This document shows positions 1-13,300 of a stretch of DNA of 64,000 nt, one piece after another. The stretch's first letter is position 1; each line of letters opens with the position of its first letter. The stretch comes from Climacium dendroides. Its lineage: Eukaryota; Streptophyta; Bryopsida; Hypnales; Climaciaceae. The position numbers were made by a program, and so were the translations under genes. The DNA is taken from positions 558,001 through 622,000 of the forward strand of contig CATNNA010000005.1 of assembly GCA_950106755.1 (NCBI GenBank), given 5' to 3'. Under the pieces are notes generated by a model, which saw nothing but the letters and a program-made list of their open reading frames with translations, did not search any database and was not told the origin of the DNA.

Positions 1-111
1 TGAAATGAAGAAGACAGTGTAGGAAAGCAATAGGCTGGTTTGTCTTAAAATTAAGTTTTTCCATGAATCCTAATTATTTTGAACAATTGCAACTTGTGTG
101 TTACGTTTTTG

Positions 112-127
112 GACATGCTTGCACGTC
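112..127. other. Dyad motif 1, present in most monomers
   Basis: GACATGCTTGCACGTC is an imperfect 16-nt palindrome: six of eight pairs are complementary, with one A:C mismatch and a central T:T. It recurs once per monomer. The gcatgtc variant (for example 14,465, 15,075 and 22,745) repairs the A:C mismatch, but occurs with catgttt, which weakens another pair. A binding site or hairpin role is inference. Confidence 0.6.
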
Positions 128-151
128 AAACCGATATAATTTATTGGTTTG
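127..151. other. Dyad motif 2, abutting dyad 1
   Basis: The 25-nt segment has arms CAAACC and GGTTTG around an AT-rich centre. Of 12 pairs, 10 are Watson-Crick, one is G:T and one is T:T. It shares base 127 with dyad 1, so the two form a compound 40-bp inverted-repeat region in each monomer. Variants aaaacgat and ttatttg each disrupt one arm pair, and I saw no compensating pair of changes. Confidence 0.6.
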
Positions 152-189
152 GGTTTTATTAAATACAGCATGATTTCTAGAGTATTTGT

Positions 190-207
190 TTTGAAATCCA
201 TTTCAAA
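190..207. other. Dyad motif 3, polymorphic
   Basis: TTTGAAATCCATTTCAAA is an 8-bp perfect inverted repeat with a 2-base spacer. The catttcaa and gaaattcatttcaa variants keep the arms intact, whereas the equally common catatcaa variant breaks one arm pair. The array therefore mixes dyad-intact and dyad-broken monomers. Confidence 0.65.
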
Positions 208-254
208 TGTCAAAGACACTGTAGGAAAGCAATAGGCTGGCTTGTCTTAAAACT

Positions 255-1505
255 AAGTTTTTCCATGAATCCTAATTATTTTGAACAATTGCAACTTGTG
301 TGTTACGTTTTTGGACATGCTTGCACGTCAAACCGATATAATTTATTGGTTTGGTTTGTATTAAATACAGCATGATTTCTAGAGTATTAGTTTTGAGATC
401 CATATCAAATGAAGAAGACAGTGTAGGAAAGCAATAGACTAGGTTGTCTTAAAATTAAGTTTTTCCATGAATCCTAATTATTTTGAACAATTGCAACTTG
501 TGTGTTACGTTTTTGGACATGCTTGCACGTCAAAACGATATAATTTATTGGTTTGGTTTGTATTAAATACAGCACGATTTCTAGAGTATTTGTTTTGAAA
601 TCCATATCAAATGAAGAAGACACTGTAGGAAAGCAATAGGCTGGGTTGTCTTAAAATTAAGTTTTTCCATGAATCCTAAATATTTTGAACAATTGCAACT
701 TCTGTGTTACGTTTTTGGACATGCTTGCACGTCAAACCGATATAATTTATTGGTTTGGGTTTTATTAAATACAGCATGATTTCTAGAGTATTTGTTTTGA
801 AATCCATTTCAAATGAAGAAGACAGTGTAGGAAAGCAATAGGCTCGTTTGTCTTAAAGTTAAGTTTTTCCATGAATCCTAAATATTTTGAACAATTGCAA
901 CTTCTGTGTTACGTTTTTGGACATGCTTGCACGTCAAACCGATATAATTTATTGGTTTGGGTTTTATTAAATACAGCATGATTTCTAGAGTATTTGTTTT
1001 GAAATCCATTTCAAATGAAGAAGACAGTGTAGGAAAGCAATAGGCTGGTTTGTCTTAAAGTTAAGTTTTTCCATGAATCCTAATTATTTTGAACAATTGC
1101 AACTTGTGTGTTACGTTTTTGGACATGCTTGCACGTCAAACCGATATAATTTATTTGTTTGGTTTGTATTAAATACAGCATGATTTCTAGAATATTAGTT
1201 TTGAGATCCATATCAAATGAAGAAGACACTGTAGGAAAGCAATAGACTGGGTTGTCTTAAAGTTAAGTTTTTCCATGAATCCTAATTATTTTGAACAATT
1301 GCAACTTCTGTGTTACGTTTTTGGACATGCTTGCACGTCAAACCGATATAATTTATTGGTTTGGTTTGTATTAAATACAGCACGATTTCTACAGTATTTG
1401 TTTTGAAATCCATTTCAAATGAAGAAGACACTGTAGGAAAGCAATAGACTGGGTTGTCTTAAAATTAAGTTTTTCCATGAATCCTAATTATTTTGAACAA
1501 TTGCA
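255..1505. repeat. Duplicated block, copy 1 of 3 (23-monomer offset)
   Basis: This stretch matches 4,901-6,151 at an offset of 4,646 bp (23 x 202). I noted one mismatch, ggctcg here near 845 against ggctgg. It ends where cttgtg is replaced by cttctg. Shared rarer states include gactaggttg (437 and 5,083), aaaacgat, ttatttgttt and ctacag. Part of it is present a third time at 6,301-7,362. Confidence 0.75.
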
Positions 1506-2409
1506 ACTTGTGTGTTACGTTTTTGGACATGCTTGCACGTCAAACCGATATAATTTATTGGTTTGGGTTTTATTAAATACAGCATGATTTCTAGAGTATT
1601 TGTTTTGAAATCCATTTCAAATGTCAAAGACACTGTAGGAAAGCAATAGGCTGGCTTGTCTTAAAACTAAGTTTTTCCATGAATCCTAATTATTTTGAAC
1701 AATTGCAACTTGTGTGTTACGTTTTTGGACATGCTTGCACGTCAAACCGATATAATTTATTTGTTTGGTTTGTATTAAATACAGCATGATTTCTAGAGTA
1801 TTAGTTTTGAGATCCATATCAAATGAAGAAGACAGTTAAGGAAAGCAATAGACTGGGTTGTCTTAAAATTAAGTTTTTCCATGAATCCTAATTATTTTGA
1901 ACAATTGCAACTTGTGTGTTACGTTTTTGGACATGCTTGCACGTCAAACCGATATAATTTATTGGTTTGGTTTGTATTAAATACAGCATGATTTCTAGAG
2001 TATTTGTTTTGAAATCCATATCAAATGAAGAAGACACTGTAGGAAAGCAATAGACTGCTTTGTCTTAAAGTTAAGTTTTTCCATGAATCCTAATTATTTT
2101 GAACAATTGCAACTTGTGTGTTACGTTTTTGGACATGCTTGCACGTCAAACCGATATAATTTATTGGTTTGGTTTGTATTAAATACAGCATGATTTCTAG
2201 AATATTAGTTTTGAGATCCATATCAAATGAAGAAGACACTGTAGGAAAGCAATAGACTGGGTTGTCTTAAAGTTAAGTTTTTCCATGAATCCTAATTATT
2301 TTGAACAATTGCAACTTCTGTGTTACGTTTTTGGACATGCTTGCACGTCAAACCGATATAATTTATTGGTTTGGTTTGTATTAAATACAGCATGATTTTT
2401 AGAATATTA

Positions 2410-4583
2410 GTTTTGAGATCCATATCAAATGAAGAAGACACTGTAGGAAAGCAATAGACTGGGTTGTCTTAAAGTTAAGTTTCTCCATGAATCCTAATTA
2501 TTTTGAACAATTGCAACTTGTGTGTTACGTTTTTGGACATGCTTGCACGTCAAACCGATATAATTTATTGGTTTCGGTTTTATTAAATACAGCATGATTT
2601 CTAGAGTATTTGTTTTGAAATTTATTTCAAATGAAGAAGACAGTGTAGGAAAGCAATAGGCTGGTTTGTCTTAAAGTTAAGTTCTTCCATGAATCCTAAT
2701 TATTTTGAACAATTGCAAGTTGTGTGTTACGTTTTTGGACATGCTTGCACGTCAAACCGATATAATTTATTGGTTTGGGTTTTATTAAATACAGCATGAT
2801 TTCTAGAGTATTTGTTTTGAAATCCATTTCAAATGTCAAAGACAGTGTAGGAAAGCAATAGGCTGGTTTGTCTTAAAGTTAAGTTTTTCCATGAATCCTA
2901 ATTATTTTGAACAATTGCAACTTGTGTGTTACGTTTTTGGACATGCTTGCACGTCAAACCGATATAATTTATTGGTTTGGTTTGTATTAAATACAACACG
3001 ATTTCTAGAGTATTTGTTTTGAAATCCATATCAAATGAAGAAGACACTGTAGGAAAGCAATAGGCTGGGTTGTCTTAAAGTTAAGTTTTTCCATGAATCC
3101 TAAATATTTTGAACAATTGCAACTTCTGTGTTACGTTTTTGGACATGCTTGCACGTCAAACCGATATAATTTATTGGTTTGGGTTTTATTAAATACAGCA
3201 TGATTTCTAGAGTATTTGTTTTGAAATCCATTTGAAATGAAGAAGACAGTGTAGGAAAGCAATAGGCTGGGTTGTCTTAAAGTTAAGTTTTTCCATGAAT
3301 CCTAAATATTTTGAACAATTGCAACTTCTGTGTTACGTTTTTGGACATGCTTGCACGTCAAACCGATATAATTTATTGGTTTGGGTTTTATTAAATACAG
3401 CATGATTTCTAGAGTATTTGTTTTGAAATCCATTTGAAATGAAGAAGACAGTGTAGGAAAGCAATAGGCTGGGTTGTCTTAAAATTAAGTATTTCCATGA
3501 ATCCTAAATATTTTGAACAATTGCAACTTCTGTGTTACGTTTTTGGACATGCTTGCACGTCAAATCGATATATTTTATTGGTTTGGTTTGTATTAAATAC
3601 AGCACGATTTCTAGAGTATTTGTTTTGAAATCCATATCAAATGAAGAAGACACTGTAGAAATGCAATAGGCTGGTTTGTCTTAAAATTAAGTTTTTCCAT
3701 GAATCCTAATTATTTGGAACAATTGCAATTTGTGTATTACGTTTTTGGACATGTTTGCACGTCAAACCGATATAATTTATTGGTTTGGTTTGTATTAAAT
3801 ACAGCATGATTTCTAGAGTATTTGTTTTGAAATCCATTTCAAATGTCAAAGACAGTGTAGGAAAGCAATAGGCTGGGTTGTCTTAAAGTTAAGTTCTTCC
3901 ATGAATCCTCATTATTTTGAACAATTGCAACTTCTGTGTTACGTTTTTGGACATGCTTGCACGTCAAACCGATATAATTTATTGGTTTGGTTTGTATTAA
4001 ATACAGCACGATTTCTAGAGTATTTGTTTTGAAATCCATATCAAATGAAGAAGACACTTTAGGAAAGCAATAGGCTGGGTTGTCTTAAAGTTAAGTTTTT
4101 CCATGAATCCTAAATATTTTGAACAATTGCAACTTCTGTGTTACGTTTTTGGACATGCTTGCACGTCAAACCGATATAATTTATTGGTTTGGGTTTTATT
4201 AAATACAGCATGATTTCTAGAGTATTTGTTTTGAAATCCATTTGAAATGAAGAAGACAGTGTAGGAAAGCAATAGGCTGGTTTGTCTTAAAATTAAGTTT
4301 TTCCATGAATCCTAATTATTTTGAACAATTGCAACTTGTGTGTTACGTTTTTGGACATGCTTGCACGTCAAACCGATATAATTTATTGGTTTGGGTTTTA
4401 TTAAATACAGCATGATTTCTAGAGTATTTGTTTTGAAATCCATTTCAAATGTCAAAGACACTGTAGGAAAGCAATAGGCTGGCTTGTCTTAAAACTAAGT
4501 TTTTCCATGAATCCTAATTATTTTGAACAATTGCAACTTGTGTGTTACGTTTTTGGACATGCTTGCACGTCAAACCGATATAA
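2410..4583. repeat. Segment with a sister copy 150 monomers downstream
   Basis: This segment aligns to about 32,713-34,886 at an offset of 30,303 bp, which is 150 x 202 plus the three +1 insertions in between. Both copies share rare states in the same order: tttctcc, caagttg, gtcaaagacagtg, caaatcgatatatttt, gtagaaatgc, cctcatt (3,908 and 34,211), cactttagg, catttgaaatg and gtcaaagacactg with aaaactaag. Scattered differences, mostly around 3,030-3,450, show it is older than the tandem duplications in domain D. Confidence 0.75.
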
Positions 4584-4900
4584 TTTATTTGTTTGGTTTG
4601 TATTAAATACAGCATGATTTCTAGAGTATTAGTTTTGAGATCCATATCAAATGAAGAAGACAGTTAAGGAAAGCAATAGACTGGGTTGTCTTAAAATTAA
4701 GTTTTTCCATGAATCCTAATTATTTTGAACAATTGCAACTTGTGTGTTACGTTTTTGGACATGCTTGCACGTCAAACCGATATAATTTATTGGTTTGGTT
4801 TGTATTAAATACAGCATGATTTCTAGAGTATTTGTTTTGAAATCCATATCAAATGAAGAAGACACTGTAGGAAAGCAATAGACTGCTTTGTCTTAAAGTT

Positions 4901-7362
4901 AAGTTTTTCCATGAATCCTAATTATTTTGAACAATTGCAACTTGTGTGTTACGTTTTTGGACATGCTTGCACGTCAAACCGATATAATTTATTGGTTTGG
5001 TTTGTATTAAATACAGCATGATTTCTAGAGTATTAGTTTTGAGATCCATATCAAATGAAGAAGACAGTGTAGGAAAGCAATAGACTAGGTTGTCTTAAAA
5101 TTAAGTTTTTCCATGAATCCTAATTATTTTGAACAATTGCAACTTGTGTGTTACGTTTTTGGACATGCTTGCACGTCAAAACGATATAATTTATTGGTTT
5201 GGTTTGTATTAAATACAGCACGATTTCTAGAGTATTTGTTTTGAAATCCATATCAAATGAAGAAGACACTGTAGGAAAGCAATAGGCTGGGTTGTCTTAA
5301 AATTAAGTTTTTCCATGAATCCTAAATATTTTGAACAATTGCAACTTCTGTGTTACGTTTTTGGACATGCTTGCACGTCAAACCGATATAATTTATTGGT
5401 TTGGGTTTTATTAAATACAGCATGATTTCTAGAGTATTTGTTTTGAAATCCATTTCAAATGAAGAAGACAGTGTAGGAAAGCAATAGGCTGGTTTGTCTT
5501 AAAGTTAAGTTTTTCCATGAATCCTAAATATTTTGAACAATTGCAACTTCTGTGTTACGTTTTTGGACATGCTTGCACGTCAAACCGATATAATTTATTG
5601 GTTTGGGTTTTATTAAATACAGCATGATTTCTAGAGTATTTGTTTTGAAATCCATTTCAAATGAAGAAGACAGTGTAGGAAAGCAATAGGCTGGTTTGTC
5701 TTAAAGTTAAGTTTTTCCATGAATCCTAATTATTTTGAACAATTGCAACTTGTGTGTTACGTTTTTGGACATGCTTGCACGTCAAACCGATATAATTTAT
5801 TTGTTTGGTTTGTATTAAATACAGCATGATTTCTAGAATATTAGTTTTGAGATCCATATCAAATGAAGAAGACACTGTAGGAAAGCAATAGACTGGGTTG
5901 TCTTAAAGTTAAGTTTTTCCATGAATCCTAATTATTTTGAACAATTGCAACTTCTGTGTTACGTTTTTGGACATGCTTGCACGTCAAACCGATATAATTT
6001 ATTGGTTTGGTTTGTATTAAATACAGCACGATTTCTACAGTATTTGTTTTGAAATCCATTTCAAATGAAGAAGACACTGTAGGAAAGCAATAGACTGGGT
6101 TGTCTTAAAATTAAGTTTTTCCATGAATCCTAATTATTTTGAACAATTGCAACTTCTGTGTTACGTTTTTGGACATGCTTGCACGTCAAACCGATATAAT
6201 TTATTGGTTTGGTTTGTATTAAATACAGCACGATTTCTAGAGTATTTGTTTTGAAATCCATATCAAATGAAGAAGACACTGTAGGAAAGCAATAGACTGG
6301 GTTGTCTTAAAATTAAGTTTTTCCATGAATCCTAATTATTTTGAACAATTGCAACTTGTGTGTTACGTTTTTGGACATGCTTGCACGTCAAAACGATATA
6401 ATTTATTGGTTTGGTTTGTATTAAATACAGCACGATTTCTAGAGTATTTGTTTTGAAATCCATATCAAATGAAGAAGACACTGTAGGAAAGCAATAGGCT
6501 GGGTTGTCTTAAAATTAAGTTTTTCCATGAATCCTAAATATTTTGAACAATTGCAACTTCTGTGTTACGTTTTTGGACATGCTTGCACGTCAAACCGATA
6601 TAATTTATTGGTTTGGGTTTTATTAAATACAGCATGATTTCTAGAGTATTTGTTTTGAAATCCATTTCAAATGAAGAAGACAGTGTAGGAAAGCAATAGG
6701 CTGGTTTGTCTTAAAGTTAAGTTTTTCCATGAATCCTAAATATTTTGAACAATTGCAACTTCTGTGTTACGTTTTTGGACATGCTTGCACGTCAAACCGA
6801 TATAATTTATTGGTTTGGGTTTTATTAAATACAGCATGATTTCTAGAGTATTTGTTTTGAAATCCATTTCAAATGAAGAAGACAGTGTAGGAAAGCAATA
6901 GGCTGGTTTGTCTTAAAGTTAAGTTTTTCCATGAATCCTAATTATTTTGAACAATTGCAACTTGTGTGTTACGTTTTTGGACATGCTTGCACGTCAAACC
7001 GATATAATTTATTTGTTTGGTTTGTATTAAATACAGCATGATTTCTAGAATATTAGTTTTGAGATCCATATCAAATGAAGAAGACACTGTAGGAAAGCAA
7101 TAGACTGGGTTGTCTTAAAGTTAAGTTTTTCCATGAATCCTAATTATTTTGAACAATTGCAACTTCTGTGTTACGTTTTTGGACATGCTTGCACGTCAAA
7201 CCGATATAATTTATTGGTTTGGTTTGTATTAAATACAGCACGATTTCTACAGTATTTGTTTTGAAATCCATTTCAAATGAAGAAGACACTGTAGGAAAGC
7301 AATAGACTGGGTTGTCTTAAAATTAAGTTTTTCCATGAATCCTAATTATTTTGAACAATTGC
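4901..7362. repeat. 6-monomer near-tandem duplication (1,212 bp offset)
   Basis: Bases 5,089-6,150 and 6,301-7,362 match over about 1,062 bp with no mismatch that I noticed, at an offset of 6 x 202. Markers in both copies include aaaacgat, ttatttgttt, ctagaatatt and ctacag in the same order. The match is shorter than the offset, so a remnant of about 150 bp between the copies differs. The same block also occurs near the window start (255-1,505). Confidence 0.75.
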
Positions 7363-10300
7363 AACTTGTGTGTTACGTTTTTGGACATGCTTGCACGTCA
7401 AACCGATATAATTTATTGGTTTGGGTTTTATTAAATACAGCATGATTTCTAGAGTATTTGTTTTGAAATCCATTTCAAATGTCAAAGACACTGTAGGAAA
7501 GCAATAGGCTGGCTTGTCTTAAAACTAAGTTTTTCCATGAATCCTAATTATTTTGAACAATTGCAACTTGTGTGTTACGTTTTTGGACATGCTTGCACGT
7601 CAAACCGATATAATTTATTTGTTTGGTTTGTATTAAATACAGCATGATTTCTAGAGTATTAGTTTTGAGATCCATATCAAATGAAGAAGACACTGTAGGA
7701 AAGCAATAGACTGGGTTGTCTTAAAATTAAGTTTTTCCATGAATCCTAAATATTTTGAACAATTGCAACTTCTGTGTTACGTTTTTGGACATGCTTCCAC
7801 GTCAAACCGATATAATTTATTGGTTTGGTTTGTATTAAATACAGCATGATTTCTAGAGTATTTGTTTTGAAATCCATATCAAATGAAGAAGACACTGTAG
7901 GAAAGCAATAGACTGCTTTGTCTTAAAGTTAAGTTTTTCCATGAATCCTAATTATTTTGAACAATTGCAACTTGTGTGTTACGTTTTTGGACATGCTTGC
8001 ACGTCAAACCGATATAATTTATTGGTTTGGTTTGTATTAAATACAGCATGATTTCTAGAATATTAGTTTTGAGATCCATATCAAATGAAGAAGACACTGT
8101 AGGAAAGCAATAGACTGGGTTGTCTTAAAGTTAAGTTTTTCCATGAATCCTAATTATTTTGAACAATTGCAACTTCTGTGTTACGTTTTTGGACATGCTT
8201 GCACGTCAAACCGATATAATTTATTGGTTTGGTTTGTATTAAATACAGCATGATTTTTAGAATATTAGTTTTGAGATCCATATCAAATGAAGAAGACACT
8301 GTAGGAAAGCAATAGACTGGGTTGTCTAAAAGTTAAGTTTTTCCATGAATCCTAATTATTTTGAACAATTGCAACTTCTGTGTTACGTTTTTGGACATGC
8401 TTGCACGTCAAACCGATATAATTTATTGGTTTGGTTTGTATTAAATACAGCACGATTTCTACAGTATTTGTTTTGAAATCCATTTCAAATGAAGAAGACA
8501 CTGTAGGAAAGCAATAGACTGGGTTGTCTTAAAATTAAGTTTTTCCATGAATCCTAATTATTTTGAACAATTGCAACTTGTGTGTTACGTTTTTGGACAT
8601 GCTTGCACGTCAAACCGATATAATTTATTGGTTTGGTTTGTATTAAATACAGCACGATTTCTAGAGTATTTGTTTTGAAATCCATATCAAATGAAGAAGA
8701 CACTGTAGGAAAGCAATAGACTGGGTTGTCTTAAAATTAAGTTTTTCCATGAATCCTAAATATTTTGAACAATTGCAACTTGTGTGTTACGTTTTTGGAC
8801 ATGCTTGCACGTCAAACCGATATAATTTATTGGTTTGGTTTGTATTAAATACAGCACGATTTCTAGAGTATTTGTTTTGAAATCCATATCAAATGAAGAA
8901 GACATTGTAGGAAAGCAATAGACTGGGTTGTCTTAACATTAAGTTTTTCCATGAATCCTAATTATTTGGAACAATTGCAATTTGTGTATTACGTTTTTGG
9001 ACATGTTTGCACGTCAAACCGATATAAATTATTGGTTTCGTTTGTATTAAATACAGCACGATTTCTAGAATATTTGTTTTAAAATCCATTTCAAATGAAG
9101 AAGACAGTGTAGGAAAGCAATAGGCTGGTTTGTCTTAAAGTTAAGTTTTTCCATGAATCCTAATTATTTTGAACAATTGCAACTTGTGTGTTACGTTTTT
9201 GGACATGCTTGCACGTCAAACCGATATAATTTATTTGTTTGGTTTGTATTAAATACAGCATGATTTCTAGAATATTAGTTTTGAGATCCATATCAAATGA
9301 AGAAGACACTGTAGGAAAGCAATAGACTGGGTTGTCTTAAAATTAAGTTTTTCCATGAATCCTAATTATTTTGAACAATTGCAACTTCTGTGTTACGTTT
9401 TTGGACATGCTTGCACGTCAAACCGATATAATTTATTGGTTTGGTTTGTATTAAATACAGCACGATTTCTACAGTATTTGTTTTGAAATCCATTTCAAAT
9501 GAAGAAGACACTGTAGGAAAGCAATAGACTGGGTTGTCTTAAAATTAAGTTTTTCCATGAATCCTAAATATTTTGAACAATTGCAACTTCTGTGTTACGT
9601 TTTTGGACATGCTTGCACGTCAAACCGATATAATTTATTGGTTTGGTTTGTATTAAATACAGCACGATTTCTACAGTATTTGTTTTGAAATCCATTTCAA
9701 ATGAAGAAGACACTGTAGGAAAGCAATAGACTGGGTTGTCTTAAAATTAAGTTTTTCCATGAATCCTAAATATTTTGAACAATTGCAACTTGTGTGTTAC
9801 GTTTTTGGACATGCTTGCACGTCAAACCGATATAATTTATTGGTTTGGTTTGTATTAAATACAGCACGATTTCTAGAGTATTTGTTTTGAAATCCATATC
9901 AAATGAAGAAGACACTGTACGAAAGCAATAGACTGGGTTGTCTTAAAATTAAGTTTTTCCATGAATCCTAAATATTTTGAACAATTGCAACTTCTGTGTT
10001 ACGTTTTTGGACATGCTTGCACGTCAAACCGATATAATTTATTGGTTTGGTTTGTATTAAATACAGCACGATTTCTAGAATATTTGTTTTGAAATCCATA
10101 TCAAATGAAGAAGACACTGTAGGAAAGCAATAGACTGGGTTGTCTTAAAATTAAGTTTTTCCATGAATCCTAAATATTTTGAACAATTGCAACTTCTGTG
10201 TTACGTTTTTGGACATGCTTGCACGTCAAACCGATATAATTTATTGGTTTGGTTTGTATTAAATACAGCACGATTTCTAGAGTATTTGTTTTGAAATCCA

Positions 10301-13300
10301 TATCAAATGAAGAAGACACTGTAGGAAAGCAATAGACTGGGTTGTCTTAAAGTTAAGTTTTTCCATGAATCCTAAATATTTTGAACAATTGCAACTTCTG
10401 TGTTACGTTTTTGGACATGCTTGCACGTCAAACCGATATAATTTATTGGTTTGGTTTGTATTAAATACAGCACGATTTCTACAGTATTTGTTTTGAAATC
10501 CATTTCAAATGAAGAAGACACTGTAGGAAAGCAATAGACTGGGTTGTCTTAAAATTAAGTTTTTCCATGAATCCTAATTATTTTGAACAATTGCAACTTG
10601 TGTGTTACGTTTTTGGACATGCTTGCACGTCAAACCGATATAATTTATTGGTTTGGTTTGTATTAAATACAGCACGATTTCTAGAGTATTTGTTTTGAAA
10701 TCCATATCAAATGAAGAAGACACTGTACGAAAGCAATAGACTGGGTTGTCTTAAAATTAAGTTTTTCCATGAATCCTAATTATTTTGAACAATTGCAACT
10801 TGTGTGTTACGTTTTTGGACATGCTTGCACGTCAAACCGATATAATTTATTGGTTTGGTTTGTATTAAATACAGCACGATTTCTAGAGTATTTGTTTTGA
10901 AATCCATATCAAATGAAGAAGACACTGTAGGAAAGCAATAGGCTGGGTTGTCTTAAAATTAAGTTTTTCCATGAATCCTAAATATTTTGAACAATTGCAA
11001 CTTCTGTGTTACGTTTTTGGACATGCTTGCTTGTCAAACCGATATAATTTATTGGTTTGGGTTTTATTAAATACAGCATGATTTCTAGAGTATTTGTTTT
11101 GAAATCCATTTCAAATGAAGAAGACAGTGTAGGAAAGCAATAGGCTGGTTTGTCTTAAAGTTAAGTTTTTCCATGAATCCTAAATATTTTGAACAATTGC
11201 AACTTCTGTGTTACGTTTTTGGACATGCTTGCACGTCAAACCGATATAATTTATTGGTTTGGTTTGTATTAAATATAGCACGATTTCTAGAGTATTTGTT
11301 TTGAAATCCATATCAAATGAAGAAGACATTGTAGGAAAGCAATAGACTGGGTTGTCTTAACATTAAGTTTTTCCATGAATCCTAATTATTTTGAACAATT
11401 GCAACTTGTGTATTACGTTTTTGGACATGTTTGCACGTCAAACCGATATAAATTATTGGTTTCGTTTGTATTAAATACAGCACGATTTCTAGAATATTTG
11501 TTTTAAAATCCATTTCAAATGAAGAAGACAGTGTAGGAAAGCAATAGGCTGGTTTGTCTTAAAGTTAAGTTTTTCCATGAATCCTAATTATTTTGAACAA
11601 TTGCAACTTGTGTGTTACGTTTTTGGACATGCTTGCACGTCAAACCGATATAATTTATTGGTTTGGTTTGTATTAAATACAGCACGATTTCTAGAGTATT
11701 TGTTTTGAAATCCATATCAAATGAAGAAGACACTGTACGAAAGCAATAGACTGGGTTGTCTTAAAATTAAGTTTTTCCATGAATCCTAAATATTTTGAAC
11801 AATTGCAACTTCTGTGTTACGTTTTTGGACATGCTTGCACGTCAAACCGATATAATTTATTGGTTTGGTTTGTATTAAATACAGCACGATTTCTAGAATA
11901 TTTGTTTTGAAATCCATATCAAATGAAGAAGACACTGTAGGAAAGCAATAGACTGGGTTGTCTTAAAATTAAGTTTTTCCATGAATCCTAAATATTTTGA
12001 ACAATTGCAACTTCTGTGTTACGTTTTTGGACATGCTTGCACGTCAAACCGATATAATTTATTGGTTTGGTTTGTATTAAATACAGCACGATTTCTACAG
12101 TATTTGTTTTGAAATCCATTTCAAATGAAGAAGACACTGTAGGAAAGCAATAGACTGGGTTGTCTTAAAATTAAGTTTTTCTATGAATCCTAATTATTTT
12201 GAACAATTGCAACTTGTGTGTTACGTTTTTGGACATGCTTGCACGTCAAACCGATATAATTTATTGGTTTGGTTTGTATTAAATACAGCACGATTTCTAG
12301 AGTATTTGTTTTGAAATCCATTTCAAATGAAGAAGACACTGTAGGAAAGCAATAGACTGGGTTGTCTTAAAATTAAGTTTTTCCATGAATCCTAATTATT
12401 TTGAACAATTGCAACTTGTGTGTTACGTTTTTGGACATCCTTGCACGTCAAACCGATATAATTTATTGGTTTGGTTTGTATTAAATACAGCACGATTTCT
12501 AGAGTATTTGTTTTGAAATCCATATCAAATGAAGAAGACACTGTAGGAAAGCAATAGACTGGGTTGTCTTAAAATTAAGTTTTTCCATGAATCCTAAATA
12601 TTTTGAACAATTGCAACTTCTGTGTTACGTTTTTGGACATGCTTGCACGTCAAACCGATATAATTTATTGGTTTGGTTTGTATTAAATACAGCACGATTT
12701 CTACAGTATTTGTTTTGAAATCCATTTCAAATGAAGAAGACACTGTAGGAAAGCAATAGACTGGGTTGTCTTAAAATTAAGTTTTTCCATGAATCCTAAT
12801 TATTTTGAACAATTGCAACTTCTGTGTTACGTTTTTGGACATGCTTGCACGTCAAACCGATATAATTTATTGGTTTGGTTTGTATTAAATACAGCACGAT
12901 TTCTAGAGTATTTGTTTTGAAATCCATATCAAATGAAGAAGACACTGTAGGAAAGCAATAGACTGGGTTGTCTTAAAATTAAGTTTTTCCATGAATCCTA
13001 AATATTTTGAACAATTGCAACTTGTGTGTTACATTTTTGGACATGCTTGCACGTCAAACCGATATAATTTATTAGTTTGGTTTGTATTAAATACAGCACG
13101 ATTTCTACAGTATTTGTTTTGAAATCCATATCAAATGAAGAAGACATTGTAGGAAAGCAATAGACTGGGTTGTCTTAACATTAAGTTTTTCCATGAATCC
13201 TAATTATTTGGAACAATTGCAATTTGTGTATTACGTTTTTGGACATGTTTGCACGTCAAACCGATATAAATTATTGGTTTGGTTTGTATTAAATACAGCA

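Larger units (their letters stand above)
1..202 (+). repeat. Representative satellite monomer (arbitrary phase)
   Basis: One period of the satellite, with phase set by the window start rather than biology. Landmarks in order: a gaagaagaca segment, a variable ggctggtttg/gactgggttg segment, gtttttcc, ccatgaatcc, gaacaattgcaa (contains MfeI site CAATTG), gttacgtttttggacatg, a compound dyad from ggacatgc to ggtttg, attaaata, the TCTAGA (XbaI) segment, and a second dyad around gaaatcc. Variable positions are spread through the unit, but attaaata, catgaatcc and gaacaa looked nearly unchanged in the copies I read. The unit is close to a nucleosome plus linker in length, which is suggestive only. Confidence 0.9.
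1..8450. repeat. Array domain A: mixed variant classes
   Basis: About 42 monomers of mixed type. Diagnostic variants include gtcaaagacactg with aaaactaag (209, 1,623, 4,451, 7,481, at spacings of 7, 14 and 15 monomers), gactgctttg (2,053, 4,881, 7,911), ttagttttgagatcc, cagttaagg and ttatttgttt. These recur in domain D and are rare or absent in domain B. No gene or non-satellite sequence is present. The boundary with domain B is gradual and placed by the loss of these variants. Confidence 0.7.

Noticed and set aside
132..145. TATA-like promoter (gatataattta) in each monomer
   Set aside because: It is simple AT-rich sequence that forms the centre of dyad 2; there is no other promoter evidence, so satellite transcription cannot be claimed from sequence.
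186..199. tRNA-like B box (gttttgaaatcc) suggesting a SINE or tRNA-derived origin
   Set aside because: It matches only part of the GGTTCGANTCC consensus and lacks the key GTTC; no A box or cloverleaf is evident.
3839..4057. 72-codon minus-strand open frame, repeated identically at 34,142-34,360
   Set aside because: The two are identical because the DNA segments are sister copies 150 monomers apart, not because of coding constraint. No domain, start context or other support is visible.
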